A DNA stretch of 64,000 bases from Lingula anatina (Eukaryota; Brachiopoda; Lingulata; Lingulida; Lingulidae): the NCBI RefSeq assembly GCF_001039355.2, contig NW_019775387.1, forward strand, positions 208,112 to 272,111, in the 5' to 3' direction. The notes below the pieces were generated by a model, which worked only from the letters and a program-made list of their open reading frames with translations, had not been told where the DNA came from and searched no databases. Shown in pieces: positions 35,883 to 47,642 of the stretch (its first letter is position 1; each line of letters begins with the position of its first letter). The position numbers and the translations under genes were made by a program.

Positions 35883-38532
35883 ATGATGGCAGAGAAGAAG
35901 CAAAGTGTTATTTTAAGTTTTTTTAAGAAAGTCGATCCCAAAGATCACCCTAAAACGGATCAGAATAGTAGCGACGGAGACAATGATCATACACTGCAGA
36001 CATTTCCATCGGAGAAGAGAGCTAAAGTAGATGTATGTGCTGCTGTCACGACTTCTGATACCGCGTCAACTAGCAATGCAACTTCAAGGTCATTCCAAAA
36101 AAGTGGAGAGATACAAGTGGCTTGTATACGACAATAACGCAAACTTGATGTATTGCAGCTTATGTGTTGAAAAAAAGAAGGACAATATATTTTTTCAAGG
36201 GACTAATAACTTTCGAACCAGTACCCTTATGCGCCATGAGACATCTGCTGACCACAAGCTTGCCATACAAGAAACGTCGGAATCAGCTCAAGCTAAACAG
36301 GCTTTTTGCAGAGCTTTAGAAGGTAAGATATTATTTTTTGTCAATATTTATTTGTAACAAGGAGCATGAGCCAGCAAAGTGACACTAGTGTACGTTGTTG
36401 ATTATCGTGACGGTCCCGGACCCACGTGTTGTAGTTATATTTGTGTAGGTTGAAGAACTCTCGAAAGTGCATTCTGGGATATCGCAATGCTGAACAACTA
36501 TGTAAACAATGCCTTTGCTGCGTAGCATTGACACAGGGCATTACGCTCATGTTTTTTCCCTGAACATTATTTTTTGTATATATATAGATAAAATTTTCAC
36601 ATTCATTTTTCATAATTTTAGTGTGTCGAGAGATTTGGTCTCTGTTCATGGTGATTAAGGGAAAAATAAAGTAAGGGACTGTGTGCTGGAGTAATGTTTG
36701 CGGGTACCTTCAACACTATTTAACATTTTATGCAGGTTATAATGTCCAAATTCAAATTTAAAGTAACGTTTATAAAACATTTATAGGTAAAGATGGAGCA
36801 ATCATGTCAGCAATGAAGTCCGTGTACTGGCTAGTTCAAGAGGGCATATATAGCAATTCGAAAGTTTGGAAGCCTAATAGAGTTGCTACGGCACCTGGAT
36901 TGCCCCAACCTTTCATACTTAGACCAAGGTGACAATGCAAAGTATAATTCTGATACAGCAAGGTGGGATATGGTTGCTGCTATTGCTGCCACAGTTGAGG
37001 AAGACTTGCTTCAGAAAATGAAGTCTTCACCATTTCTAACAATACTAGCAGACGAGAGCACTGATGTAACAGTAACAAAAAAGTTAGTTATATGTGTCAG
37101 ACTTTTAGATGATAACTTTTTTCCTTCTACCCACTTTGTAGCCGACATAAATGTCACAGATGGCAAGGGTGCCACAGTTGCAGTAGCTATCAAAGACTAT
37201 CTTAAATCAAAGGAGATCCCCCTTAGTAAGATATATGGTTTTGGTTCTGATGGTGCAGCGAGCATGACCAGCATGGGAAATGGAGTTGCAGGCAGACTGC
37301 TTGCTGAAAATCCTGCGATGGTTCACATACACTGTATTGCCCACAGATTGGCTTTATGTACTAGCCAGGCAGCAAATGCTATAGACTATATGAAGGACTA
37401 TCAATCAACTATTACCAGTATATTTTATTACTTTAAAGCATCATCTGTCAGGGTAAACAGAATCACAGCTATTCAGGAGCTGCTGGATGAACCTATTTTA
37501 AAGTGCAATGAAGTCCATGAGGTTCGATGGTTGCCCTACTACAAAGCAATAGAAACAATCTACAGGACTTATGGGTCATTAGTGTCCTATATGTCTGAAA
37601 TGGGGGCAAGTGATGCCAAGGCAAAAGGTTTTGCAAAGAAACTTTCACAATTCAGTTTTGTTTTTGTCACCCATATGCTTTTGTCCATCCTCAGCATTGT
37701 CACAGAGCTATGTTTACTCTTCCAAAAGAAAGATCTTGACCCAGCCTTGGTGGATGTTAATGTGAAGCATGCATTGAGAGAACTGCAAAAGCACAGGGAC
37801 CATGACACAAGTAGTGAAGGGTTGACTGGTAAACCTGGCAGCTACATCGAGGAATTTCTCCTGAAGGTGGGAACAGGTCAACGTAAATTCTTCAGGGACC
37901 ACCTTCTGACTTGTTGTGCTAATTATGAAAAACAATGCAAGGCAATTCAGTGTCAATTTATTGACAATCTCATTAACAACATAAATGCCAGATTTCCCCA
38001 GGATCACTTGGATATGGTAACAGCATTTGGGTATTTGAGCATTAGACCACTAAGCTTTTTGTCTGAGTCAGAAAGAGAAAATTGGGGTGAAGTCCCTATA
38101 CAGAAACTTGCTAGCCATTATGGTAACATTGTTGAACATCATGGGTCCAAATCAGTGCCAATAATAATTGAAAAACAAGGTATGAGTGAATGGTCTAAAC
38201 TCAAAGAATTGGTTTTCAGAATGGGGTATGCGAGAGATGCCACCTACAACCTGTGGAGCATTATCAAAACACACCATAGTGAAGACTTTCCCAATTTGTT
38301 GAAGCTGGCTGCAATCTCCCTCATCCTTCCGATACACACGTCAGATTGTGAGAGAACATTCAGTTCTCAATACTACATCAAAAACCACAGAAGGAACAGA
38401 CTGTCTGAAACAAGACTTCAGCAGTGCTTGCTCATTATGATAGAAGGAAAGGCAATTGGGGACTTTGACTTTAAGAGTGCCTTAGATATTTTGAAAAAGG
38501 AAAAGAAACGTAGAATTTACAACAAGCAGTGA
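35883..38532 (+). pseudogene. hAT-superfamily transposase, frameshifted
   Basis: Segments: N-terminus 35883 onward (SVILSFFKKVDPK), zinc finger in another frame at about 36110-36323 (YCSLCVEKKK ... RHETSADHK), an intron 36323-36787, then the main reading frame 36865-38532. The main frame has the catalytic pattern: LADESTDV, YGFGSDGAASM, then HCIAHRLAL, and the C-terminal dimerisation block LPIHTSDCERTFSSQ with the conserved CER(T/A)FS. Resemblance is to the ZNF862/KIAA1586-like hAT group. A one-base shift near 36100 and another near 36863 separate the segments. The second exon also needs splicing. Otherwise the 549-codon core is uninterrupted, so decay is recent. Sequencing error is an alternative for the shifts. 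Confidence 0.85.
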
Positions 38533-39258
38533 GCTGTACACTTTGTAGGTATCAAAAAAGGGACAGATTCTCTTAGTGATTTTTATGTTTGTGATATCAT
38601 TCAATCTGGTAGCTTTTTATGTGCTATCTCACCTTATATAATTAATTAAATTTCATGGATTTTTTCATAAATTGAAGCCAAAAATGGTTTTAAAATCTTG
38701 TTTTAGTAAGAATTTGGTTATTGGTGAAAGAATCATCAACATATTTCAGTGTAATCTTATATTTGTAAACAAAATTTCGAGCGTGAAGTCTCTTATTTTA
38801 GAAAGTTGGGATAACCTATTGAATGTGAACTTGCAAGTCAAAATATTATTTTTATGATATAAAGTATTTTTCATCTCTGAATATTAAAACCACAGCAGTA
38901 AAACACGTGTTACATATTATTATTTAAAGATTTGAAAAAGGGCCCACTTCAAAATGTAATGACCCACTTCTTTTTATGATGGGGGCCCTTTGTCCCATAT
39001 TGAAACATTCCTAGAATGAACACTGAGGGCCCGGTTGCACCAATGGGGCGTAAGTTTGCTTGGATACAACTGCAGTATACTGCAAAGATTGGCATCCATG
39101 TGCCAGGTTAACTCTCCCTGTCTACGCATGTTGCACCAAGACAAAACACGATTGTCTTAACTACACCCGAGCAACACTTCATTAGATCAGTGCTCAGCAA
39201 GCCGAGGTTCGTATAGATGAACAAATACTGAGCTTGCAGCTTCAGTCATATAGTAGAA

Positions 39259-40254
39259 TGGAGTCCAAACCGTCCAAGAAAGCTAGGAAGAAAAATTTCA
39301 GTGACAGAGAAATAAGGAAACTCCTAGAAATGTATGCTGAAAATTCCACCATTTTAAACAACAAACTGAGCAACTCAACCACTGCCAAACAGAAAAAGAA
39401 TCTGGCAGAATATTACACCCAAAGTCAATGCTGAAGGTACAGCTACTAGTAATCGAACTGCAGAGGAGTTAAAACACAAGTGGAAAGATTTGTAGTCCAA
39501 GCAAAGAAAGACCTCTCCAACTGAAAGCAACCCAAGACAGGAGGAGAAAAACAGCCAGTGGAAAGTCCTTACATGGATATAGTTTTAGATACAGTTGGTA
39601 AAAATGCCCCTTCATTGACAGGAATAATTGGAGGAGGAGAAAGTCGTGTAATTGAGTCTGAGACATCTCAAGTGCTGGATACAGGTAGTAAGACTTGTTT
39701 TATCATTGTACTGTCAAATTGTAGCAGAAATTCATCTTAAATTTTTATTGATTAATAAATTTGATATTTCACGTGTTCCTTAACTGTGAAAAGTAACACT
39801 GTTATGTTAAAAACTCATATATAGTTCATACATGCTCATTTATATATGGTTCTCGATATACTGCTACATGAAGTCTAAAAAGTGGTTTTATTTCGTATTT
39901 AAGTATTTCCTTTCATATATGAAATCACCATTAGAGGGTAGTGTAATGGCAGTTGCGTCAGTAGAGTCTGACACAGACTGCCACAACAAGTAACCCACGT
40001 CAGCGTCCACGTCGACATCACCAATGGGACCAATATCAGAGTTTCATGCATCAGATGCCACCTTAAGCACATCAAAACGAAAACAATCTAATTCAGTCGC
40101 CTCATCAGCCAAGAGTAGACCCTCTGCTACACCTTGTTTAAAAAGAGAAGAACCGCACAAAACATTTCTTACAGGGGAAATTGAGAAAGTTAAATTGGAA
40201 AAGCGCAAAGAAATCATGAAATGCAAGACGGCATCACATATCAACTGCACCTGA
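39259..40254 (+). pseudogene. Myb/SANT-like DNA-binding protein of a Harbinger element, broken
   Basis: Exon 1 (39259 to about 39684) reads KKARKKNFSDREIRKLLEMY, then after a frameshift near 39402 WQNITPKVNA and ELKHKWKDL, the helices of a Myb/SANT-like domain, interrupted by two stops. A GT donor follows GTGCTGGATACAG at about 39685. Exon 2 (about 40016-40254) reads an acidic and basic tail with EIEKVKLEKRKEIMK, a likely coiled coil. Such proteins accompany Harbinger transposases and carry them to the nucleus. Inactive. Confidence 0.7.
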
Positions 40255-40470
40255 TGGAATGTGCCATCTGCACACTCAATGACATGTGGAAAGCCTGCGA
40301 ATGTGTAGAACTTTCCCTTCTTTCAGCAACACTTGCATCATCAAGGGACATGCCTACAAATGCATCAAACCTGCATGCTATTGATGATGCCACACAGTTT
40401 ATGACTCTACTTGCTGTACTTCGATGCACGTTTACCATGTCTTCTGCCAAAGACTGGAAAACATCCTGAT
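40190..40470 (-). pseudogene. Harbinger transposase fragment
   Basis: Minus-strand reading gives VFQSLAEDMVNVHRSTASRV, a HARBI1-type helix-turn-helix. After a frameshift comes FAGFPHVIECADGTFH (the first DDE aspartate in the (V/A)DGT motif) and, directly joined, QVQLICDAVL, which normally lies some 25 residues further on. It is therefore an internally deleted, frameshifted N-terminal half. Confidence 0.7.
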
Positions 40471-40483
40471 GCAAAATAACGTA

Positions 40484-41036
40484 TACCCCGTTCACACTAT
40501 GCTCAGTTATCCGGATAAATTGCGAATTAGGTCACAATTCGAATAAATGCAGTAGTGTGAACGCAAGAGGATTTTTGTAATGCGCATTTTCAAAATCCTG
40601 CAAGCGAGGTGGATTTCTAAGCGCGATCCAGATAACTTACCGGAATGGACACCTGTACAGATCTTACTGCGCATGTGTGCTGATAAGTGCGGATATCTAT
40701 GAACGCTTGTTTATTACTTTAGCGATTGCACCAAACGTATTTGGAGGTCACCACTCACTACAACATGAGGAAACAAACTTATTTTGCCACCTTATACTTC
40801 TCAAGAATGCTGGAATGTCTTCTGAGTTGCATTTGTCGTCACAAATTTTTGTTGGTATTTTAAGATTTCCTGTGCGGCGCATGCGCGAGTGTTCAAAACA
40901 GGAAGTTAAACCTGAAATTTTCAACATGGGATTCGGATTCGCTTAGCGAGTGTGAACGCAATACCGAATCGGATTCCTTATGAAAAATCCGAATTATAGA
41001 AATGCGCATTTTGGCAACTGTAGTGTGAATGGGGTA
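40484..41036. mobile_element. 553 bp MITE with TACCCCGTTCACACTA ends
   Basis: The left end TACCCCGTTCACACTA (40484) is complemented by TAGTGTGAATGGGGTA (41021-41036). GTA flanks both sides, a 3 bp duplication that suits Harbinger-like elements. The interior has repeated GTGTGAACGCA and CGAAT(T/C) words near both ends. No transposase. Confidence 0.8.
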
Positions 41037-41695
41037 GTAGTAACTTGTATAACAGGCAATAGTGCATTGTTTCGGCAACTCTAAAAGTGCGAGCAATTTT
41101 CAGACCTACTTGCTCGACAGGCAAATGCCTCAAAAAAGTTTAAGTCAAGCCCTGTCAGATGTTAGGAATATGTAACTACCGTAAGGACAATGAGATTTCA
41201 AGTTCACACTTTGAATTGCCACAATAACAAAATTGAAAATTTCATTAAGAACTGCACAGTTTCCAGAATAAAAATGCAATCAGACTGGTTTTCCAACTCG
41301 AGCTGCATTTCAGTCCTATGAATCTTTTCATTAAGTTTTAAAATCATATAAGAAACATGGCTTTTCTTAAATGCGATGGTTTTTATTCAATTCTGATACA
41401 ATTTCACAAAATGCTTAAAAGCATAATGCCCATCAATTTACCCCATGGTAGTTCAAAGTCAAACCTTGAAATTGCCAATAACTGAAAAATTTACATTTCA
41501 CTAAAAACTGAATAACTTCCAAAAAAAATAATAAATAAATAAATAAAAATAAAAGGAGAATCCAATAAGGCTGATTTTCCACCTAAAGCTGTCTTATGTT
41601 TGTTTTCTTTTCTGTAAGTTTGAGAGTCACAAGTGAAATGGTTTTCCTGAACTGGTCACTATGGTGGCAGTGCCCAAAATAGGGTTTTCTTCAAC
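41037..41695. repeat. Degenerate repeat region, no gene
   Basis: Blocks such as CCAATAAGGCTGATTTTCCA (41561) followed by TCTGTAAGTTT and AATGGTTTTCC recur in the same order in 49300-49640 and partly at 20125. An (AAAT)n tract lies at about 41526-41552. Confidence 0.5.
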
Positions 41696-41699
41696 TTAA

Positions 41700-42156
41700 A
41701 GCACCCCGCACACGGTGAGCAATTGGCGTGCGCCACTTGCTCAGCAGAGGTGCATCCCGGCCTGCCCCTATCGGACGCACCGCGAACTGTGGAATCATGT
41801 GATTAAGGAAACATTACATATTTATTTTTTTTCTGAAAGTAATGGCAAATGGTGACCACGTTAATCAATCAGACTAACTATAACTGTGTACATTTTTGTT
41901 TACTTCGCTGGGGGCTACCATTTTTCTTTGTTTCCGGCTACCGGCACATGCGCATTGTTTGCATGGCGTGAGCAATCGGCACTTGCACCTCGCACACGCT
42001 GAGACATTTGCCTCAAGAGACCAAAAATATCAAACACGTGAGATATTTTGCTCAGCTGCGCGAGAGGCAAAAATCTCACCAAAATACCCCCGCACACGAT
42101 GAGAAAACGGCGCAGCGCAAGTGGCGCGCGCCAAATGCTCACGGTGTGCGGGCCCC
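41700..42156. mobile_element. TTAA-flanked 457 bp MITE with GC-rich ends
   Basis: TTAA at 41696-41699 and 42157-42160. The ends contain CCCGCACACGGTGAGCAATT and GCTCACGGTGTGCGGGCCCC in opposite orientation, and internal GGCGTGCGCC / GGCGCGCGCC arms extend the foldback. Frames inside it (41896-42102 and others) are part of the repeat. A further piggyBac-like non-autonomous family. Confidence 0.75.
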
Positions 42157-42205
42157 TTAATGCTCAACAGCATAATCACCACAAATTTTTAATTATGCAG
42201 CTAAG

Positions 42206-42419
42206 ACCCCATTCCCAGAGATTAGATCGATCCAAACTAGTTCGACCTAACTCCCTGGGGGTTCACGCTAAATAGCTGTCAGTCGAGCAGGCACGAAAGT
42301 TAATTACCCCCTTACAGCTTGTAGTAAGCGGGACGGACATTTAAGCCAGATTATCTGACAGTAATCTAGTGAGACTCCCCACAGGGATAGATCGATCTAA
42401 AATCTATGGGAATACAGCC
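42206..42419 (+). mobile_element. MITE family G, copy 4
   Basis: 214 bp, very close to copy 3 (12985-13196), with GGACGGACATTTAAGCC and CTAACTCCCTGGGGGTTC. TAAG lies directly outside both ends. Confidence 0.8.
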
Positions 42420-43155
42420 TAAGACAGATATTAAGAAAATGCAATAAGCAAAGGTCTACGGGCCCATGGAAGTTCACAATTACACTTTCAAAATGCCAAC
42501 ATATTAAAAATTATTTGATAATGATATCTATATTGCATTAAAATCTCTCAATTCGAAGTGTTTGATAAGCTACTAGCTATCAAGAAGGGCTTAAGTGACA
42601 TTGCTAACCTGACAAGTTCAAGCCTTGAGAGTACCAAGAAATGCACTTAGTGTGCTTTCAAAAGGAATTTTATTTTCTCACTGCAACGTTTTTCATAAAG
42701 TGTCTTTCAGTCTGTTGTCCATAATATGTTCGAAGATACTATGAAATATTGTTTTTAAGCTTTCATAATTCTGCAAGACAAAATATTTTAAAGTAGGAGG
42801 CCTACCAAAACATTTTTTTACAGATAAATTGATTTATCCATAATTATCCAACTAAACCAAAGTTTTAACAAAATTCACTGAACTAGTATAATGCTACTGA
42901 GGGAGAGGGGAATATTAATCACCGATATCTCACAAGTTTATATCTTTAGTTTCCATAATTGGAAATAATTTGAAAAACAGCAAATATACCTTTTAAATTT
43001 TATTTCTGAATGAAAGCACCACTAAAATCTTGATTGGTTATCAAACCTAAAAATCCTTTTTGACTATTTCTATAACATCATGAAGCTTTTAAGTGCATAG
43101 GACAGTCATGATCAAAGAATAAGAGCATCGATTCCATAACAAAATTTAATTGCTG
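42420..43155. other. Intergenic, nothing recognised
   Basis: AT-rich, with no gene, repeat or splice-consistent exon that I could identify. The missing N-terminal THADA exon(s) might lie in this general area, but none was seen. Confidence 0.4.
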
Positions 43156-43323
43156 CAGGCCCGTAGCCAGGGGGGGTTTGGGGGGTTCGAAAGAACCGCC
43201 CCTTTTGCTGGAAAAAGGTCCACTCTGGGTGAAATTTGAGCTAGGTACATGAAGTTTTTATGGGAAAAGGTCCACTTTTTCAGAAAAAGAACCCCCCTTT
43301 TGAAATTGCTGGCTACGGGCCTG
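43156..43323. mobile_element. 168 bp hAT-type MITE (CAGGCCCGTAGCCAG)
   Basis: The left end CAGGCCCGTAGCCAGG is complemented by CTGGCTACGGGCCTG at the right end. The two halves share GGAAAAAGGTCCACT and GGAAAAGGTCCACTTTT. Fragments of the same family occur near 11398, 11626 and 55735. A clean 8 bp duplication is not visible. Confidence 0.75.
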
Positions 43324-43540
43324 TGTTGTGTGTTTCTTATAATTGCTTTAAGTTTGTAATATGGGTTAACAGATTCTGCTAAGCAAACAGTCTCTTCCAG
43401 ATGTGCATGTGTTCACTGATAGCCTCTCTTGCATCCTGTCTACATGTTGAAAATCTGCCATTTATGCAGTACATTGTATGATAAATAATCATTGAATATT
43501 AATGTGCCAGTATGTAAATTTCCACAATCTTAATTACTCA

Positions 43541-43700
43541 GCAGTGTTTCCCCTGGCTTTCAAGCTCTGTGAGGTGGTAGGCAGTTCGCGATCCCAGCAA
43601 TGCTAGGGGGGTCCGGGGGCATGCTCCCCCGGAAAATTTTTTAAATTGAGGTGCAATTTGGTGCATTTTAGGGTATTTAGAACTGATTTTTTTAACATTT
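43541..43700. repeat. hAT-like terminal fragment
   Basis: It begins CAGTGTTTCCCCTGGC and contains a GC-rich hairpin (GGGTCCGGGGGCATGCTCCC). Such sequence is common at ends of invertebrate hAT elements. No matching right end was found before the gap. Confidence 0.35.
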
Positions 43701-44052
43701 TATGTGGCACTGAATTGTCTTGTTTTAGATGTTTTGAGGAGTAAATTCAGTAATGACATAACAAAGGTTTGGAAAAAATTTATTTTCCAGTCTGTGCATT
43801 CACTCAGTTTAGTCCTTTTCAGTTTATAGAACATACTTTTTCAAAAAAAAAAAAAAAGTTAATACTTTCAAAAAAAAAAAGTTAACTACTTTAATACTTA
43901 CAAGTAACGAGAAAAAGGGCTTACTACATTGAATTATTTGTAACTGGTCAATTGACTTTGCGTGTGGGAGCGCTTCATCCTAATATAAAACTGCCGCAAA
44001 AGTTCTCTCTCTTGTCGTTCAGCGCAAAGCGACTCCCGCTACTAGTTATACG

Positions 44053-44860
44053 NNNNNNNNNNNNNNNNNNNNNNNNNNNNNNNNNNNNNNNNNNNNNNNN
44101 NNNNNNNNNNNNNNNNNNNNNNNNNNNNNNNNNNNNNNNNNNNNNNNNNNNNNNNNNNNNNNNNNNNNNNNNNNNNNNNNNNNNNNNNNNNNNNNNNNNN
44201 NNNNNNNNNNNNNNNNNNNNNNNNNNNNNNNNNNNNNNNNNNNNNNNNNNNNNNNNNNNNNNNNNNNNNNNNNNNNNNNNNNNNNNNNNNNNNNNNNNNN
44301 NNNNNNNNNNNNNNNNNNNNNNNNNNNNNNNNNNNNNNNNNNNNNNNNNNNNNNNNNNNNNNNNNNNNNNNNNNNNNNNNNNNNNNNNNNNNNNNNNNNN
44401 NNNNNNNNNNNNNNNNNNNNNNNNNNNNNNNNNNNNNNNNNNNNNNNNNNNNNNNNNNNNNNNNNNNNNNNNNNNNNNNNNNNNNNNNNNNNNNNNNNNN
44501 NNNNNNNNNNNNNNNNNNNNNNNNNNNNNNNNNNNNNNNNNNNNNNNNNNNNNNNNNNNNNNNNNNNNNNNNNNNNNNNNNNNNNNNNNNNNNNNNNNNN
44601 NNNNNNNNNNNNNNNNNNNNNNNNNNNNNNNNNNNNNNNNNNNNNNNNNNNNNNNNNNNNNNNNNNNNNNNNNNNNNNNNNNNNNNNNNNNNNNNNNNNN
44701 NNNNNNNNNNNNNNNNNNNNNNNNNNNNNNNNNNNNNNNNNNNNNNNNNNNNNNNNNNNNNNNNNNNNNNNNNNNNNNNNNNNNNNNNNNNNNNNNNNNN
44801 NNNNNNNNNNNNNNNNNNNNNNNNNNNNNNNNNNNNNNNNNNNNNNNNNNNNNNNNNNNN
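44053..44860. other. Assembly gap, 808 N
   Basis: Unknown sequence. The open frames that span it are artefacts. Confidence 0.99.
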
Positions 44861-44917
44861 TTCTTCAGAGTTTTGTTCTAATATTTGACTTGCCTTTACT
44901 CGAGTCTTCTGTTGCAG

Positions 44918-45783
44918 TTGATACATAACCCGGTATTGTTTGCTCGTGTTGATAGCAATCTCTTTGCATCAGCTATAATAGAAACTTTAAGTGAGGCAAT
45001 TAAGAAGGGGCAGACCGTGTTCGTTGAAGCGACTAATTTGGGTGTCCGATAAGGATTGCTTGGGGATTCCCCTACCCTGTAATTATCATACGGCCTCTAT
45101 TGTTCGACCATATGGGGCAGGGTTGGGAAACCATACGGCCATTTGGTAAGGGGAGATTCCGGCGGCACTGTAGAAGCCAGGCATGTACTAATAAGGTTGC
45201 ACTGCCAAGGATGATGTGCAGCTGTCTGATGAGGACTGGCTCCTTTTGGCACAGAAAACTGAAGGGTAAAACTTAAAATAATATTTATATTTGGGAGATT
45301 ATGCGAGGAGGGTATAGTGTTATTCTTGGCCCCCAACCCAATGGCAACTTGAAAAACATTTTAAACTTTTGAGTTTGTTAAGCGTCTTCCATAAGTGAAT
45401 AGATAAAAGTACCAGTATATATGATATTGATAGGAGCAGAAAAGAAAATTACATTGTTGTGCAATTACTCCAATACTTAATTTTCTTATTACAGGTTTTC
45501 TAGTAGTGATCTTGCCACTCTGGTGAATGTAGCATTGTTTGAACCAGTGAGAGATTTACAAGGCACTGACTCTTGGGCACAAACTCCTGATGGGTTTTTT
45601 ATTCCATGCCGCAGTGACAACCCCCTTTCAATAACAGCAAATGTAAATGAACTGCCACCTGAGGGGGTTCAGGTGAGGGGGGTATGTGTGCAGGATTTCC
45701 TCATGTCTCTGATGAGAAATAGGAAAAGAGAGGAGTTGATTAGATTTGCACAGTTTACGAATTCCTTTGGACAGCATGGATAA
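44918..45783 (+). CDS. Two possible exons of an unidentified protein
   Basis: Exon-like block 1 follows an acceptor (TTCTGTTGCAG) and reads NPVLFARVDSNLFASAIIET, staying open to about 45050. Block 2 follows CTTATTACAG at about 45494 and reads DLATLVNVALFEPVRDLQ, ending with FAQFTNSFGQHG and TAA at 45783. Both look protein-like. I could not find a donor in block 1 that gives the right phase for block 2, so they may not be joined, or block 1 may be broken. Anything upstream is in the 808-base gap. I do not recognise the family; it could belong to a mobile element or a host gene. Confidence 0.4.
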
Positions 45784-47600
45784 CTGGATTTTGCTTTGGA
45801 AACTGGTGGTTACCAGTCTCTTTTATTAGTGAATTTCCCTTTTTTAGAACAAGAAGATGTATTTTTTCCTTTGGTCTCAACTACATATGTATTGACATAA
45901 ATTTTTAATACAAAGGAGTGTTGTTTTAATATTTGATCCCTTAAATATTGTACAGACAGAAATCAGGAGAAACTCTTTTTAGCTTCATTTCAATGACATT
46001 GGATGCAGTTCGTTTACACATAATTAAACATTGATTTTTTACATACCATTTGCACTACAAATACATGTATGAAGATAATGCAATTCATCATCGATGAAGC
46101 AAATGATATTTTTTAGATTTGATTAAACTAGAAATGTGAAGTTTGTTGATATAACTACCAATATCTGTATTTAGAATATTTCCATTTAATATCAGTCTTG
46201 ACAAGTGATGACCCGTGAATTTTCTTACGTGTTATGAATTATCCTGTACTAAAGATTGCAGGCGATTTCAAGTATTTACTTGTTAACAAAGCCATTTGAA
46301 TCGATACCAACTATTTGACCTTTATGAATGTGTAAACAGCATCGGGCTTACTACAACCTGTAAGGCACAGGGATAAAAACAGCATCCTTCGGTCTTGCTT
46401 CAATCAAAGATTTACTTTTTTGTGTGTGTATTGGGGGGGGGGGGTTAAACCTAGTTTGCCTATTACTCACAATGAATACAAACTTGACAATATGACACTA
46501 GAAAGATTTAATCTTTATTTCTATTTAAACATTATAAAAATTAAATACTGAATTTGCCAAGTTTAACCAAAACTGTGAACCCATCTTATTAATTGTTTTT
46601 CAAATGCCTAAATAATTTAATTGGAGATTGATACAGATCGTCTAATTAATATGTAATTAATACCATTCAATAAGTTCATTAATGATTTAATTTTACATGA
46701 TATCAGAAATTTCTTTCAACTTAAAATGCATCCTGGGAAAAACGAATTCTATCATAAATTTCTCCAGGAAAACTGCCCACCACTGTAAAAAATGTTATAA
46801 CAAATAATACACAGTTAAACATCAATACTTTCATTTCATTGCTCTTAACATCAAATGTGAAGAAACAAGTAAGTTATAAAGCAAGCTTGCTTTGAAATCG
46901 TTAAGATCATTGGTATAATCTCAAGTAACTGTCCACATCCGACTTGAAGTTCATTTCTGGTCTAAAGAATTTTAAAAAGGCGCCATGAAGTGGTCATTCA
47001 TCAACAACACTTGAGAAAATCGGAAAAACAGTGACATGCAACCCTCTCTCGACGAATGACTGTGTGCACCCAGCAATTTTCAGGAGGAAAAAGATAAGAG
47101 TTAGTAAGGGTTACGGAAGGACTAAGATAATGATTTTCTCAAATGCCATGCTAAGAATTCCCCTGCCACCAGAGGCAAAAATTTTATAAATATTTTAATA
47201 TATTAAAATTCCAAATAATTGACAGACCCGTGGACAATCATAACTGTAGGCAATACCAATGTTTCTTATGAGCAATTGACCCTGCAGGTTTCTCATGTCG
47301 ACCCAAGACTCATATCTAGTGCAGCTTATGACGTCACCCGTAAGATGACACACATGTAAATGTTAATCAATTTAGTCACTGAACACTGAAGATTTATCTG
47401 TTACCCAAAAGGATGTACGTTATGCAGTAAATAAGGAATTTTGGGTGAAAGGTGACAATATCCTTAAGCAATTAAATATATATAATAAACTAAATATATA
47501 CATATGAAATGAGGATTACCCCACTTAAGTTAGCTTTTAAATAAGATATCAAACTATATATCTAATTTATCTCAAAGAAATCACATCTACCAAACTTTAT
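45784..47600. other. Intergenic, AT-rich, no gene recognised
   Basis: Contains a G-run at 46433-46444 and otherwise nothing that I could match to the rest of the window or to a protein family. Confidence 0.5.
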
Positions 47601-47642
47601 TGAAGTATACCATAAACAAAATAAAATATCAAGCATTTGCAA

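Larger units (their letters stand above)
35339..39025 (+). mobile_element. hAT transposon with transposase gene
   Basis: The left end CAGTGTTCATTCTAGGA (35339-35355) is complemented by TCCTAGAATGAACACTG (39009-39025). CAGTG termini are typical of hAT elements. AGGGCC touches both ends, which may be a 6 bp target duplication (hAT normally makes 8 bp) or extra terminus. The interior carries the transposase (35883-38532) and a nested palindromic MITE (35701-35874). The right end abuts the left end of a Harbinger-like remnant, suggesting insertion at the edge of that older element. Confidence 0.85.
39027..40483. mobile_element. PIF/Harbinger element remnant
   Basis: The left terminus GGGCCCGGTTGCACCAA is of the type seen in Harbinger elements. 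Inside are a Myb/SANT-like protein pseudogene (plus) and a Harbinger transposase fragment (minus), the two genes of a standard Harbinger transposon. The right terminus was not found and is probably lost near 40483, where another MITE starts. Confidence 0.7.

Noticed and set aside
41896..42275. Overlapping open frames on both strands (68-75 codons)
   Set aside because: They fall inside the GC-rich TTAA-flanked MITE; the foldback structure explains the open frames.
43952..44926. Long open frames of about 300 codons on both strands
   Set aside because: They consist almost entirely of the 808-base N gap.
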